Positions 17,582-26,549 of a stretch of 64,000 nucleotides of DNA are shown here, one piece after another (position 1 is the first letter of the stretch; every line of letters begins with the position of its first letter). The stretch lies in assembly GCF_017329565.1 (NCBI RefSeq), contig NZ_JAFMTT010000007.1, one strand, 5' to 3'. Source of the stretch: Alicyclobacillus mali. Lineage in GTDB: Bacteria; Bacillota; Bacilli; Alicyclobacillales; Alicyclobacillaceae. Below the pieces are notes generated by a model, which saw only the letters and a list, made by a program, of their open reading frames with translations, had not been told where the DNA came from and did no database searches. A program made the translations under genes and the position numbers.

Positions 17582-18577
17582 TCAGCGTGCCGGTGCGTCA
17601 AGTGCGCCGACCACCGGATGCGGGACGTACGGTTCTTCCAAGTAGCGCATCTCGTCGTCCGAGAGCTTGACGTCGATGGTGGCCACCGCGTCCTCGAGGT
17701 GGTGCATCTTGGTGGCCCCGACAATCGGGGCGGTGACGCCCGGCTTATGCAGGAGCCAGGCCAGCGCAATCTGGGCGCGCGGAACGCCGTGGCGCTCCGC
17801 GAGCTCGCCGACGCGATCCAGAATGGCCTGATCGACCTCTGCCATGCGGTCGTACTTGGCGCGCTGCACCTGGTCGGTCTCGGAGCGAAGCGTCGATTCG
17901 GACCGCCCCCGCGCCAGGCGGCCAGCGGCGAGCGGGCTGTACGGGATGACGCCGATGCCCTCCTCGCGGCAGAGCGGCATCATCTCGCGCTCTTCCTCGC
18001 GGTAGATGAGGTTGTAGTGGTTCTGCATGGAGACGAACCGGGTGAGCCCGCGCCCATCCGCCACGGCCAGCGCCTTCATGAACTGCCAAGCGTACATGGC
18101 CGACGCGCCGATGTAGCGGACCTTGCCGGCCTTGACGAGATCGTGCAGGGCCTCGAGCGTCTCCTCAATGGGCGTCTGGTAGTCCCAGCGGTGGATCTGG
18201 TACAAATCCACGTAGTCCGTGCCGAGCCGCTTCAGGCTTTGGTCGATGGCCTCCATGATGGCCTTGCGCGACAGGCCGCCGGCGTTCGGCCCCTCGCGGA
18301 GCGGGAAAAACACTTTGGTGGCGATCACGACCTGATCTCTCGGCACCGCTTCCTTGAGGATCTTGCCGACGATTTCTTCGCTCGTGCCGATGGAGTAGAC
18401 GTTCGCCGTGTCGAAGAAGTTGATGCCGAGATCGAGCGCGCGGTGGATGATGGGCCGCGCGTCCGCCTCGTCGAGCACCCAGGGATGTTGCCAGGTGCCG
18501 GGCTTGCCAAAGCCCATGCAGCCGAGGCAGATGCGAGAGACCTCAAGGCCAGTTCGGCCGAGTTTGACGTATTCCAT
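17582..18577 (-). CDS. Aldo/keto reductase (YhdN/Tas group)
   Basis: 331-residue NADPH-dependent aldo/keto reductase. The barrel has catalytic-tetrad sequence NFFDTANVYSIG (Asp, Tyr) near residue 55, Lys in VVIATKVFF and His in YQIHRWD. The C-terminal LHKPGVTAPIVGATKMHHLEDAV is the cofactor-binding end. Cytosolic reduction of aldehydes or ketones is expected. It sits 60 nt downstream of another aldo/keto reductase gene on the same strand. Confidence 0.9.
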   Translation of the reverse strand: MEYVKLGRTGLEVSRICLGCMGFGKPGTWQHPWVLDEADARPIIHRALDLGINFFDTANVYSIGTSEEIVGKILKEAVPRDQVVIATKVFFPLREGPNAGGLSRKAIMEAIDQSLKRLGTDYVDLYQIHRWDYQTPIEETLEALHDLVKAGKVRYIGASAMYAWQFMKALAVADGRGLTRFVSMQNHYNLIYREEEREMMPLCREEGIGVIPYSPLAAGRLARGRSESTLRSETDQVQRAKYDRMAEVDQAILDRVGELAERHGVPRAQIALAWLLHKPGVTAPIVGATKMHHLEDAVATIDVKLSDDEMRYLEEPYVPHPVVGALDAPAR

Positions 18578-18637
18578 CGCTGAAACCTCCTTTTGTGCCG
18601 TGGGTGTGACCCCGCCCGGCGTCCCGATGGCTTGGCC

Positions 18638-19489
18638 TCAGACGTCCAGGTGGCGCGAGCACATCCACTTGACAATCTCGGGGTCGGTCTGGGAGAAAAA
18701 CAGGCTCTTGCCCGTGTCGAGCGCCCGGATTTCGTCCATCTCTTCCGCGGAGAGCTCGAAGTCGAACACGTTGAAGTTCTCCTGAATGCGCTCGGGGCGA
18801 ACGGACTTGGGGATGACGACGACACCCCGCTGAATGAGCCAGCGCAGGACCACCTGGGCGACCGACTTTCCGTGCCGCTTGCCGATCTCGGCGAGCACGG
18901 GGTTTTCAAACAGCCCGTTTCTCCCCTCCGCAAACGGGCCCCAAGATTCGATTTGCACACCATACGCCTGCATGATCTTGTGAGCCTCAATTTGTTGGCA
19001 GAAGGGGTGCGTTTCCACCTGATTCACCGCGGGCGTGATCTCGTGGTGCATGATGAGATCGATCAGCCGATCCGGCGCGAAGTTGCTCACGCCGATGGCG
19101 CGGATCTTCCCGGCTTTGTACAATTCTTGCATGGCGCGCCACGCGCCGTACACGTCGCCGAACGGCTGGTGGATCAGATACAGATCCACGTAGTCGAGCT
19201 GCAACCGGTCGAGCGATCGCTGAAAGGCCGCCAACGTCGATTCGTAGCCCGCGTGCTCGACCCAAAGCTTGGTGGTGACAAAGAGTTCTTCCCGCGGGAC
19301 TCCGCTCTTGCGGATGGCTTCGCCAACCGCTTGTTCGTTTTGGTACGACGCCGCGGTGTCAATCAGGCGATAGCCTACGCGGATGGCGTGGAGGACCGAG
19401 CGCTCGCACAGGTCCAAATCCGTAATCTGGTACGTCCCGAAGCCCAGCATCGGCATGCGAACGCCGTTGTTCAACGTCACATACTCCAT
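18638..19489 (-). CDS. Aldo/keto reductase, 2,5-diketo-D-gluconate reductase (DkgA) type
   Basis: 283 residues from ATG 19489 with GGAGG just upstream; a longer in-frame extension overlaps the divergent gene and was dropped. AKR signature YRLIDTAASYQNE contains the catalytic Asp and Tyr, followed by Lys in FVTTKLW and His in YLIHQPFG. The IPKSVRPERIQEN end binds NADPH. Length and motifs fit DkgA/YvgN. It is divergent from an AraC-type regulator, the arrangement used for reactive-aldehyde control in E. coli (YqhC with yqhD-dkgA). Confidence 0.9.
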   Translation of the reverse strand: MEYVTLNNGVRMPMLGFGTYQITDLDLCERSVLHAIRVGYRLIDTAASYQNEQAVGEAIRKSGVPREELFVTTKLWVEHAGYESTLAAFQRSLDRLQLDYVDLYLIHQPFGDVYGAWRAMQELYKAGKIRAIGVSNFAPDRLIDLIMHHEITPAVNQVETHPFCQQIEAHKIMQAYGVQIESWGPFAEGRNGLFENPVLAEIGKRHGKSVAQVVLRWLIQRGVVVIPKSVRPERIQENFNVFDFELSAEEMDEIRALDTGKSLFFSQTDPEIVKWMCSRHLDV

Positions 19490-19643
19490 GGGCGGACCTC
19501 CTTTCCGTCTATGGAGATTGTCCCACACAGACCGCATCCCGGCGACGCACATTCTCGCGCGGGCTTGCCAGATCCTCGCGCGTGTGAGTAGGAACCGAGC
19601 GGCGGGAGGTCGAATGCTCATGACAGCAGGTGAGGTGAAGATC

Positions 19644-20570
19644 ATGCAGAAGGTCACCCAACGAGGCGCGAGCGCGCCTGGTAGCTCCGAGCTCCTGGGC
19701 CGCATCAGGGCGGCCATGGCAGAAGCTCTCTGCGAAGACGGCGCCCATTCGACGCCTGTGCCGGGTCTCACGCTGTTCCGCTGGTCCGAGACGTCCTCCC
19801 CGCGGCACGGGGTGTATCGCCCGTCGCTTTGTGTGGTCGCCCAGGGCGAGAAGCAGGTGTGGCTCGGTCAGCAGGTCCTCACGTACAATCCGGCCACGTA
19901 CCTCGTCTCTTCCATCCACGTTCCGGCGCAATCGCGCGTGAGCCGCGCGTCTGCCGCACAGCCCTATCTGGCACTTCGCATCGAGTTTGATCCGCAGGAG
20001 TGGCTGGACCTGCTCGAAGGGGGCGCGTTGGGCCGCGAAGACGAAGTCGAGCCCGAGGCGGGTCTCTGGGTTGCGCGCATGGAGGAACATCTCCTCGATG
20101 CCATCGCTCGCTACGTCGATCTGGTGCGTCACCCTGAGGACGTGCCGTATCTCGCGCCCCTCTGGCGCCGCGAGATCTTTTATCGCGTCATTCGCGGCGA
20201 AGGCGGCCAGCGGTGGGCGCGCCTCCTCGCTGCGGCCGGCCGGGCCAACCCCGCGCACCGCGCCGTGCGCCACCTCGCGGAGCATTTTCGCGATCACGTC
20301 CGCATCGACGATCTCGCCGCTCTGGTGAACATGAGCCCTTCCGCCTTGCACCGCCACTTCAAAGCGCTCACGCACATGACGCCCATCCAGTATCAGAAGC
20401 GGCTGCGATTGCTGGAGGCCCGCAGGCTCCTCCTCGGCGGCGCGCAATCGGTGACGGAGGCGGCGCTCTCCGTCGGCTATGAGAGCGTGTCGCAGTTCAC
20501 CCGCGACTACGCCCGCCTCTTTGGCTTGCCGCCGAGCAAGGACGTGGAGCGCCTCCGCCTCGCGCCGTGA
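19644..20570 (+). CDS. AraC-family regulator (YqhC-like)
   Basis: 308 residues from ATG 19644 (GAGG 8 nt upstream). The N-terminal half is the AraC_N type (VPGLTLFRWSETSSPRHGVYRPSLCVVAQGEK), the C-terminal 100 residues are two helix-turn-helix units ending with the AraC signature (VGYESVSQFTRDYARLFGLPPS). It probably senses aldehydes and activates the divergent aldo/keto reductase pair, by analogy with YqhC; that role is inferred from gene context. The regulator and the reductase share a 154-nt promoter region. Confidence 0.88.
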   Translation: MQKVTQRGASAPGSSELLGRIRAAMAEALCEDGAHSTPVPGLTLFRWSETSSPRHGVYRPSLCVVAQGEKQVWLGQQVLTYNPATYLVSSIHVPAQSRVSRASAAQPYLALRIEFDPQEWLDLLEGGALGREDEVEPEAGLWVARMEEHLLDAIARYVDLVRHPEDVPYLAPLWRREIFYRVIRGEGGQRWARLLAAAGRANPAHRAVRHLAEHFRDHVRIDDLAALVNMSPSALHRHFKALTHMTPIQYQKRLRLLEARRLLLGGAQSVTEAALSVGYESVSQFTRDYARLFGLPPSKDVERLRLAP

Positions 20571-20598
20571 CGGACAGGCCCGCTTTTCAACAGGCCCG

Positions 20599-20633
20599 CC
20601 GTTCACGCGCCGTTCATCTTGGCGAGGTATCCT
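20599..20633 (+). promoter_or_regulatory. Predicted autoregulatory response-regulator box and -10
   Basis: Direct repeat CCGTTCA at 20599-20605 and 20610-20616 (11-bp step), the second extended to GTTCATC, followed after 9 nt by TATCCT (20628-20633). There is no good -35, consistent with activation by a bound OmpR-type regulator. Confidence 0.6.
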
Positions 20634-20652
20634 CGCGCGTGAGGTGATGAAC

Positions 20653-21327
20653 ATGGCGACCATCCTTGTGGCCGACGACGAGCCTCACATCCGCGAACTC
20701 GTGTGTAGCACGCTCAAGCGGGAAGGGCATCGGGTGGTGGAGGCGGCGGACGGGCGCGCGGCGGCGGATGCACTGACCCGTGAGCCCGTGCAGCTCGCCG
20801 TGATCGATGTGATGATGCCCGAGGTGGACGGGTTCGAGCTGACGCAATGGTTGCGCGAAGAGCGCGATGTGCCGATTCTGCTCCTGACCGCGCTCGGGGA
20901 GACAAGCCACAAGGTGCGCGGCCTTCGGCTTGGCGCGGACGACTACCTCGTCAAGCCCTTCGCCCCCGAGGAGCTTGTGGCGCGCGTCGAGGCGCTTCTG
21001 CGCCGTTACCGCATGCGGGCGGACGGCGCGCTCGATCTCGCCGGCCTCCGCCTCCTCTCGGACACGTATGAAGTCGAGGCGAACGGGGAGCGCACGCCGC
21101 TTCCGCCGAAGGAGTTTCAGCTTCTGTTCACGCTGGCCGCGTCGGCGGGCAGGACGCTCTCCCGCGACAAGCTGATTGAAGAAGTGTGGGGGTACGACTA
21201 CGCGGGGGACGAGCGGACGGTGGACGTGCACATCAAGCGGTTGCGCGACAAATTCCCCGAGGACATCTACCCGTTTCGCATCCGCACCGTGCGCGGGTTG
21301 GGGTATCGCCTGGAGGTGAACGCGTGA
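20653..21327 (+). CDS. OmpR-family response regulator
   Basis: 224 residues from ATG 20653, chosen because GAGG lies 8 nt before it. The receiver domain (1-115) has acidic pocket DDE (8-10), phospho-acceptor Asp52 (IDVMMPEVDGF), and Lys101 (DYLVKPF). The winged-helix domain follows (LPPKEFQLLF ... DVHIKRLRDKF ... VRGLGYRLE). It overlaps the sensor kinase start. Likely targets include its own promoter and the DrrAB exporter. Confidence 0.93.
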   Translation: MATILVADDEPHIRELVCSTLKREGHRVVEAADGRAAADALTREPVQLAVIDVMMPEVDGFELTQWLREERDVPILLLTALGETSHKVRGLRLGADDYLVKPFAPEELVARVEALLRRYRMRADGALDLAGLRLLSDTYEVEANGERTPLPPKEFQLLFTLAASAGRTLSRDKLIEEVWGYDYAGDERTVDVHIKRLRDKFPEDIYPFRIRTVRGLGYRLEVNA

Positions 21328-22433
21328 AGGAGCGAGCCGCCTCGCGGGGGTCTGACGACTTCCGCGCCCGTCACGTGCGCTGGCAGTGGCGCGAAGCGTT
21401 GGATAGGCTTATCTGGATGTCGTGTTGGTCGTTCGTATTGCTGAGCGCCTCGTACGGCGTGGTGCGCCTCATCGGGCGCGTACTGGGGTGGCGGCCCGTG
21501 CCGTACGGCCAGCTGATGATGATTGGCGGCGTGGGCGTGGTGATGCTCGCGCTCGTCGCGCTTCTCTGGAATGCGCTTGGCTTCGACCGCGATGATCGCC
21601 TCTTTTTCCGCATTCTCGACTCCTTGCGCGAGATTGGCCGCGGGAACTTCAGCGCTCGCGCCATGCTGGAGGTCCGGCGTGGCTTGCCGGATCACCCCAT
21701 GAACCAGCTGGTGCTGCACGTTCGCGAGATGGCGGAAGGGCTCGAGCGCATTGAACAGATGCGCCAGGAGTTTGTGGCGAACGTTTCCCACGAGATGCAG
21801 ACGCCGCTCACGTCCATCCTCGGTTTCGTGAAGGCGCTCAAATCGGAAGGGCTGTCGGAAGGCGAGCGGCGCCACTATCTCGACATCATTGAGGCGGAGA
21901 GCGAGCGGTTGTCCCGCCTGGCGGACAACCTGCTCAAACTCACCTCGCTCGAATCAGGCCATCACCCGGTGACGATCAAGCGCTTCCGTCTCGACCGCCA
22001 GTTGCGGGAGGTGGCGATTGCTTGCGAGCCGCTCTGGACGGAGAAGGGTCTCCTTCTCGACATGCAGGTGGAGCCCGTCGAGTTGGAAGGCGACGAGGAC
22101 CTCCTCGGCCAGGTGTGGATGAATCTCCTGTCCAACGCCATCAAGTTCACGGAGCCGGGCGGCCGAATTCAAGTGCGCCTCGAGAAGGAAGACACAGGCG
22201 TCTGCGCCTCGGTTGCGGACACCGGCATCGGCATCCGTGCGGAGGATATGAGCCGCGTATTCACTCGCTTCTTCAAGGCGGACCGGTCGCGAGGCAAACC
22301 GGGCAATGGGCTTGGCCTCGCCATCACCAAGCGCATTGTGGAGATGCACCACGGCGACATCTCGGTTGAAAGCGAGCCAGGGCGTGGGTCGACATTCAAG
22401 GTGCACTTGCCGTATTCTCAGGGTGGAAGATGA
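21324..22433 (+). CDS. Sensor histidine kinase
   Basis: 369 residues from GTG 21324, overlapping the regulator stop by 4 nt. Two membrane helices (residues about 30-52 and 64-84) with almost no extracytoplasmic loop suggest an intramembrane-sensing kinase, a class common beside ABC drug exporters. A HAMP-like linker leads to the H-box (VANVSHEMQTPLTS, His156), then N (NLLSNAIKF), G1 (DTGIGIR) and G2 (GNGLGLAI). It is the partner of the preceding regulator. Confidence 0.92.
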   Translation: MKERAASRGSDDFRARHVRWQWREALDRLIWMSCWSFVLLSASYGVVRLIGRVLGWRPVPYGQLMMIGGVGVVMLALVALLWNALGFDRDDRLFFRILDSLREIGRGNFSARAMLEVRRGLPDHPMNQLVLHVREMAEGLERIEQMRQEFVANVSHEMQTPLTSILGFVKALKSEGLSEGERRHYLDIIEAESERLSRLADNLLKLTSLESGHHPVTIKRFRLDRQLREVAIACEPLWTEKGLLLDMQVEPVELEGDEDLLGQVWMNLLSNAIKFTEPGGRIQVRLEKEDTGVCASVADTGIGIRAEDMSRVFTRFFKADRSRGKPGNGLGLAITKRIVEMHHGDISVESEPGRGSTFKVHLPYSQGGR

Positions 22434-22493
22434 GGATTGGCGTTCCATCGCCGAAGCTCATGAATTCGGGTGTCCTTCGGGGAGGCGTGATGC

Positions 22494-22685
22494 GTGCTCG
22501 CCGCCGAAATTCTCCTTCTTCTCCTTTTCGCCGCGATTGAATTCGCCGTCGGACTGCTCTTCGCCTGGGCGTTTGCGCGCATGTTTCAGGTGAGGTTGTC
22601 GAAAAGGACGAGGCTGTGGATGGCGACCGTCTGGGCTGTTCTCGGCGTGATGCCCACTGTGCTTGGAATTAACGGAGGATTGTGA
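22494..22685 (+). CDS. Small two-helix membrane protein
   Basis: 63 residues from GTG 22494 with GGGGAGG 8 nt upstream. Residues 3-30 are strongly hydrophobic, a short basic loop (RLSKRTR) follows and residues 41-60 form a second helix. No family recognised. It precedes a LysE-type exporter by 33 nt and is probably in the same transcript. Confidence 0.65.
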   Translation: MLAAEILLLLLFAAIEFAVGLLFAWAFARMFQVRLSKRTRLWMATVWAVLGVMPTVLGINGGL

Positions 22686-22718
22686 ATCGGTTGATCGAAC
22701 GCCGGAAAGGAGTTTCGC

Positions 22719-23339
22719 ATGGTCGGCGCGTTTTGGCACGGCCTGATTTTGGCCTTTGCGCTCATCCTGCCGATTGGCATGCAGAACGGATTTCTCCTCA
22801 GCCAAGGCGCGCTGCACCGGCGATGGCTGGCGGCCCTGCCGGCCGTGGTAACGGCGGCCCTCTGCGACACGTTTCTCGTGGCGCTCGCGGTCTTTGGGGT
22901 GTCGGGCGCCGTCTTTCACATCGTTTGGCTGCGCGTCGCGCTTGGCATCGTGGGCGTGGCCTTTCTGTTGTACATGGGCTTTCAGACGTGGCGCGAGAAT
23001 CCTGACCATGACGCCGTCACATCCGAGGTCTGGTCGCCGCGTCGGCAGATGGGCTTCGCGATGTCGGTCTCCCTTCTGAATCCGCACGCGCTCATGGATA
23101 CGCTCGCCGTGATCGGCGGGAGCGCGGCCGTGTACGGCACTTGGGGCGAGAGGGCGTCGTTCGCGGCGGCGTGCGCACTTGTCTCGTGGGTTTGGTTTTT
23201 CTTCCTCATGACGCTCGGCCACGTCGCGGGCCGCGCCGCGGCGGGGGTGGGGCTGAAGCGGGTCATCAACCGCATCTCCGCCCTCATGATGTGGGCCTCC
23301 GCGGGGCTCCTCATCCACATCCTGCTCACGTTCCGCTGA
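22719..23339 (+). CDS. LysE/ArgO-family amino-acid exporter
   Basis: 206 residues, six hydrophobic segments, ATG with AAAGGAG upstream. ALILPIGMQNGFLLSQGAL near the N-terminus is the LysE/ArgO signature, and SLLNPHALMDTLAVIGG is the second conserved Asn-Pro-His element. Family members export basic amino acids; arginine or lysine is the best guess. It is convergent with celB. Confidence 0.9.
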   Translation: MVGAFWHGLILAFALILPIGMQNGFLLSQGALHRRWLAALPAVVTAALCDTFLVALAVFGVSGAVFHIVWLRVALGIVGVAFLLYMGFQTWRENPDHDAVTSEVWSPRRQMGFAMSVSLLNPHALMDTLAVIGGSAAVYGTWGERASFAAACALVSWVWFFFLMTLGHVAGRAAAGVGLKRVINRISALMMWASAGLLIHILLTFR

Positions 23340-23437
23340 CAGAAGGTTCCGGTCTTCATCCGTCGAGGCGAGCGCATGCCCGTGGGCGATGGGCCCGATG
23401 CGCGCATTCGCGCGACGGCAGGAAGCCCGGACGCGCA

Positions 23438-23461
23438 GATGGCGCCCCCGCGGGCGCCATC
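23438..23461. terminator. Hairpin between lysE-type gene and celB
   Basis: Perfect 9-bp stem GATGGCGCC/GGCGCCATC with a 6-nt loop lies in the 145-nt gap between convergent stops. It lacks a T run on either strand, so termination is only plausible. Confidence 0.4.
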
Positions 23462-23484
23462 CGGCATTGGCAGGGGCGAGCGGG

Positions 23485-26376
23485 TCAGCTCACGACAAAG
23501 TTGACCACGCCGCCGTTGGTGAAGTAGCAGTTGCCCGTCCAGTTGCTCGTGTCAAACGCCTGGAAGTTGAGCGGATACGTGCCCGCGGTCACCGACGACG
23601 GCACCTGCCAGGTGGCCGTCACGGTCTGGGTCTGGCCGGGAAGGAGCGTGGTGCTCGGCCAGTACTTTTGGAAGATGGCGCCGCTCTGTCCATCCACCTC
23701 CACGTCGATGAGCCCGTTCTGGAGCGCGTCGGTCGACGAGACGTTCGCGAACGTGGTCTGGATGGTCACCGTGTCACCCGGCGCAATGGAGATGTTGGTT
23801 CCCGACGGATAGTGGCCGCTCGCGTCCGGCGCCGGCACGCTGTACGTGGTGCCGTTCACCGTGATGATGGTGTTCTTCGTGACAATGTCGCCGTACTTGG
23901 CCGCGGGCGGCTGATTCACGGTCAAGGTTGCGCCCGCCGTGTCGGCGTCGTACGTGGCGCCTGTGGCTGGATCGAACGCGAACGCCTCGACGGTGTAGGT
24001 CCCGTTGGCGGATGGGGCCGCAAAGGTCCAGGATTCGCTCGCGGGCGCGCCTGGCGCAATCTCCACGCCTGTCACCTGGTGGCTCGCGACGAGATCGCCG
24101 GTCGAGTCGTACAGCTCGAGTTCCACCGTCGCGCCGTGCACGGGCCTATCCGAGCTGAGCGACGCGGTCACGGTCTCGGAGCCGCCGGCGGTCACGGTGG
24201 GCGAGGAGAGCGCCAGGGTGTCCGTCACCGACGCGGCGGCGTGCGGCGCGGGGATGAGCGGGTGCAGGACGAGATCCATGCCACTGTACGGCATGAGTTT
24301 GATCGACTGGGCGGTCGGCAGCGTCAGCGCTGGGGTGACGGCGCTCGATCCTTCGCCGTACACGAGCGCCTTCGTGATGGCGTAGGGCCCCAAGCCGAGC
24401 ACGTTCAGATTTGTGCTGTAGATGGTCGAAGGGCTGCGGTTGACGAGCATCAGGGAGATGTCGCCGTTTGGCTCCCGCACCGCGTGCACGTCGATGTCGC
24501 TCTGGGACGAGGCGGAGCCCAGGAAGGTGTCGCCCGGCCGCCCGAACTCGGACACGAGCTGGAAGCCGTAGTACGGCGGCAGCGGGGTGTATTCAGGCGG
24601 CTCCTGAACGCCCTTGGGCGTGGTCTGCCCGGACGACAGCAGCCCGTAATCGCCGAACAGGTTCTGGCCGTAGAGGCTGGGACTCGTGTAGTTGTCCTCG
24701 GCGCCGTTCAGGAGGTCCCACCAGTCGACGTTGGCCGCGCCCGCCTGCACGAAGCCGGCGAGATCGTCCGCTAGGAACAGCGCCTCGGGCAGGTTCGTCG
24801 ACTGCTGCCCCGGATTGTAGGACACGCTGTTGGTCTCGGTCACGAAGATTTGGATATTTTTTGCGTTCGATCCGGCGTATGCGTTGATCTCGCGCTTGAG
24901 TTCCGCCACCATGGCGGGGATCTGATCCGTGTCGGCGAGGAGCCCGGCGTCGGTCTCCTGGCCGGGGGTCTCGGGGTACCAGTGGACGTCGACGAAGTCG
25001 ATGTACGGGCCGAGCGCCTTGAGCAGGACGGTGTTCCAGTCGTCGTTGCCGTTCACGGTGGCGCCCCAGGGCCAGTTGTACGGCATGGTGAGCACCGCGC
25101 CAATTTTGATGTTGGGATCGACGGCGCGCATGGCCTGGATGAACTGCAGGGCGTTCTGCGCGTAGGTCTCCGGGCTCAGGCCGGGGTTACCTTTCTGCGG
25201 TTGGTTCGGGACGGCGTGATCGTCCGCCTCCCAGCCGTTGCCGTTGTAGTAGCCGTTGCCATAGGTCTCGTTGCCGAGCTCCCAATAGAGGACGTTGTCG
25301 TGATGGGTGACGTCGGCGTACTTGACCCAGTCCGCTGCGAGCTGGGGCGTGCCGGTGCCGTAGTTGACGGTGATGATGGGTGTGGAACCTACGGCGTTCA
25401 CGAACTGCATGAAGTTGTCAAAGGTGTCGTTGGGGTTGACGTAGCCCCCGTCGTTGCGCGTGTTGGTCTCCCAGTTGTACACGTCCGAGATGGAGCCGCC
25501 GGGCCAGCGGATGAGCGCGGGATGGAGCGCCTGCACCTCGGAGATGACGGTCTGCGAGTTGAGCCCGCTGTCCCACACGGCCGCGTTCAGGCCAAAGGCG
25601 GTGGCGGGGACGGCCTGGAGGCGGGCGGCTGCGTTCACGGTGATGGTGGCGCTGGCGGTGGGCGCGCCGAAGCCGAGCGCGTTCGTGCAGATGCGGGTCA
25701 TGAGCGCGGTCTGCGCGGCGCCCTGCGGATCGACCTGCGTTTCAAAGTTCGACCAGGTGCGGGCGAGATCGGACGGAGACAGCCCATTCTGGCGCAGGTA
25801 GGCGGAGATGGTGGGGGACAACGACGCGGCCTGCGCGAGCGCGTTGCCGACGGTCGAGCTCGAGGCTTGGCCGGCCAAGATGGCTTTGGACGATTGGCCG
25901 ATGACGGTCAAAAACGATTGATAGAAGAGGCCGATGGCGGGCGAAGAGAGCAGGTTAGAAATCGACTGAAGCGTCTGTAAAATCTGCGCGGCGTTGCTCC
26001 CGCGAGTCGATACGGCGCCGTACGTGGCCAGGTTGAACAGGTTGGCGACAGCCTGCGCGGCCTGGGACTGCGCGCTCGTCGCCGACGACGCGTTGGGATA
26101 GAGCCACTGGAGCCACTGCGACGTCGACAGGTTGGACGCCGCTTGTGCTGCGGCCTGGACGGCCGCGAGCTCCGGCACCGTGAGCGCGTCGTGAATCACC
26201 TGCATCTCCGTGGCCATGGACGTCGAAGCGAAGTCGTCGGCGCGCACGCGGGCGGCGATGCTCGGGCGATGTTGCGAGGCCAGATGGGCCGTCGGATGGG
26301 CCGCGGCCCACGCGGGTGACGCCCCGGTCCACAGCGTGATGACGGAGGCCAGCGAAGCAGACCAAGTCTTCTTCAA
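23485..26376 (-). CDS. celB: Secreted GH51 endoglucanase/arabinofuranosidase-like enzyme, CelB
   Basis: 963 residues from TTG 26376 with GGGGGG upstream and a Sec signal peptide ending near AWA-AA. After an N-terminal region of about 230 residues comes a GH51 barrel: LIRWPGGS, acid/base Glu370 in WELGNETYG and nucleophile Glu514 in FVTETNS. The C-terminal 250 residues are beta-sandwich repeats (SSPTVTAGGSETVTASL; GDTVTIQTTFANVSS). Length and architecture match what I recall of A. acidocaldarius CelB, a GH51 endoglucanase with acid activity. It is probably cell-wall or medium located. Expression is likely controlled by the divergent LacI repressor through three operators downstream of its promoter. 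Confidence 0.85.
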   Translation of the reverse strand: MKKTWSASLASVITLWTGASPAWAAAHPTAHLASQHRPSIAARVRADDFASTSMATEMQVIHDALTVPELAAVQAAAQAASNLSTSQWLQWLYPNASSATSAQSQAAQAVANLFNLATYGAVSTRGSNAAQILQTLQSISNLLSSPAIGLFYQSFLTVIGQSSKAILAGQASSSTVGNALAQAASLSPTISAYLRQNGLSPSDLARTWSNFETQVDPQGAAQTALMTRICTNALGFGAPTASATITVNAAARLQAVPATAFGLNAAVWDSGLNSQTVISEVQALHPALIRWPGGSISDVYNWETNTRNDGGYVNPNDTFDNFMQFVNAVGSTPIITVNYGTGTPQLAADWVKYADVTHHDNVLYWELGNETYGNGYYNGNGWEADDHAVPNQPQKGNPGLSPETYAQNALQFIQAMRAVDPNIKIGAVLTMPYNWPWGATVNGNDDWNTVLLKALGPYIDFVDVHWYPETPGQETDAGLLADTDQIPAMVAELKREINAYAGSNAKNIQIFVTETNSVSYNPGQQSTNLPEALFLADDLAGFVQAGAANVDWWDLLNGAEDNYTSPSLYGQNLFGDYGLLSSGQTTPKGVQEPPEYTPLPPYYGFQLVSEFGRPGDTFLGSASSQSDIDVHAVREPNGDISLMLVNRSPSTIYSTNLNVLGLGPYAITKALVYGEGSSAVTPALTLPTAQSIKLMPYSGMDLVLHPLIPAPHAAASVTDTLALSSPTVTAGGSETVTASLSSDRPVHGATVELELYDSTGDLVASHQVTGVEIAPGAPASESWTFAAPSANGTYTVEAFAFDPATGATYDADTAGATLTVNQPPAAKYGDIVTKNTIITVNGTTYSVPAPDASGHYPSGTNISIAPGDTVTIQTTFANVSSTDALQNGLIDVEVDGQSGAIFQKYWPSTTLLPGQTQTVTATWQVPSSVTAGTYPLNFQAFDTSNWTGNCYFTNGGVVNFVVS

Positions 26377-26395
26377 CGCGATCCCCCCATGGCAG

Positions 26396-26439
26396 AAAGC
26401 GGTTTCACGAACTTAAAAACGATTTAGTAAAATCGATTT
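26396..26439. promoter_or_regulatory. Three LacI-family operators between celB and lacI-type gene
   Basis: Three exact matches to AAAnCGnTTT: AAAGCGGTTT (26396-26405), AAAACGATTT (26416-26425) and AAATCGATTT (26430-26439). This is the core of LacI/GalR operators with the central CG. They cover the region from about +1 into the 5' leader of celB, so bound repressor would block celB transcription. Confidence 0.7.
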
Positions 26440-26445
26440 ACTTTC

Positions 26446-26474
26446 GTTATAGCGTCGGTTGTCTATAATGTCAA
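26446..26474 (-). promoter_or_regulatory. celB promoter
   Basis: Minus-strand TTGACA (26474-26469), 17-bp spacer, TATAAC (26451-26446): a near-consensus vegetative promoter. A plus-strand TATAAT at 26464-26469, probably the -10 of the repressor gene, overlaps its -35, so the two divergent promoters should compete. Confidence 0.75.
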
Positions 26475-26549
26475 TGAGCATCTTTTTCTCGATTCCGACA
26501 GCGGCGGTTTCCGCGTTTCATAGAATCGGAACACCGGGAGGGATTCAAG

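Noticed and set aside
23438..23461. Strong intrinsic terminator of celB
   Set aside because: The stem is good but no T run follows on either strand, so it is listed only as a weak hairpin.
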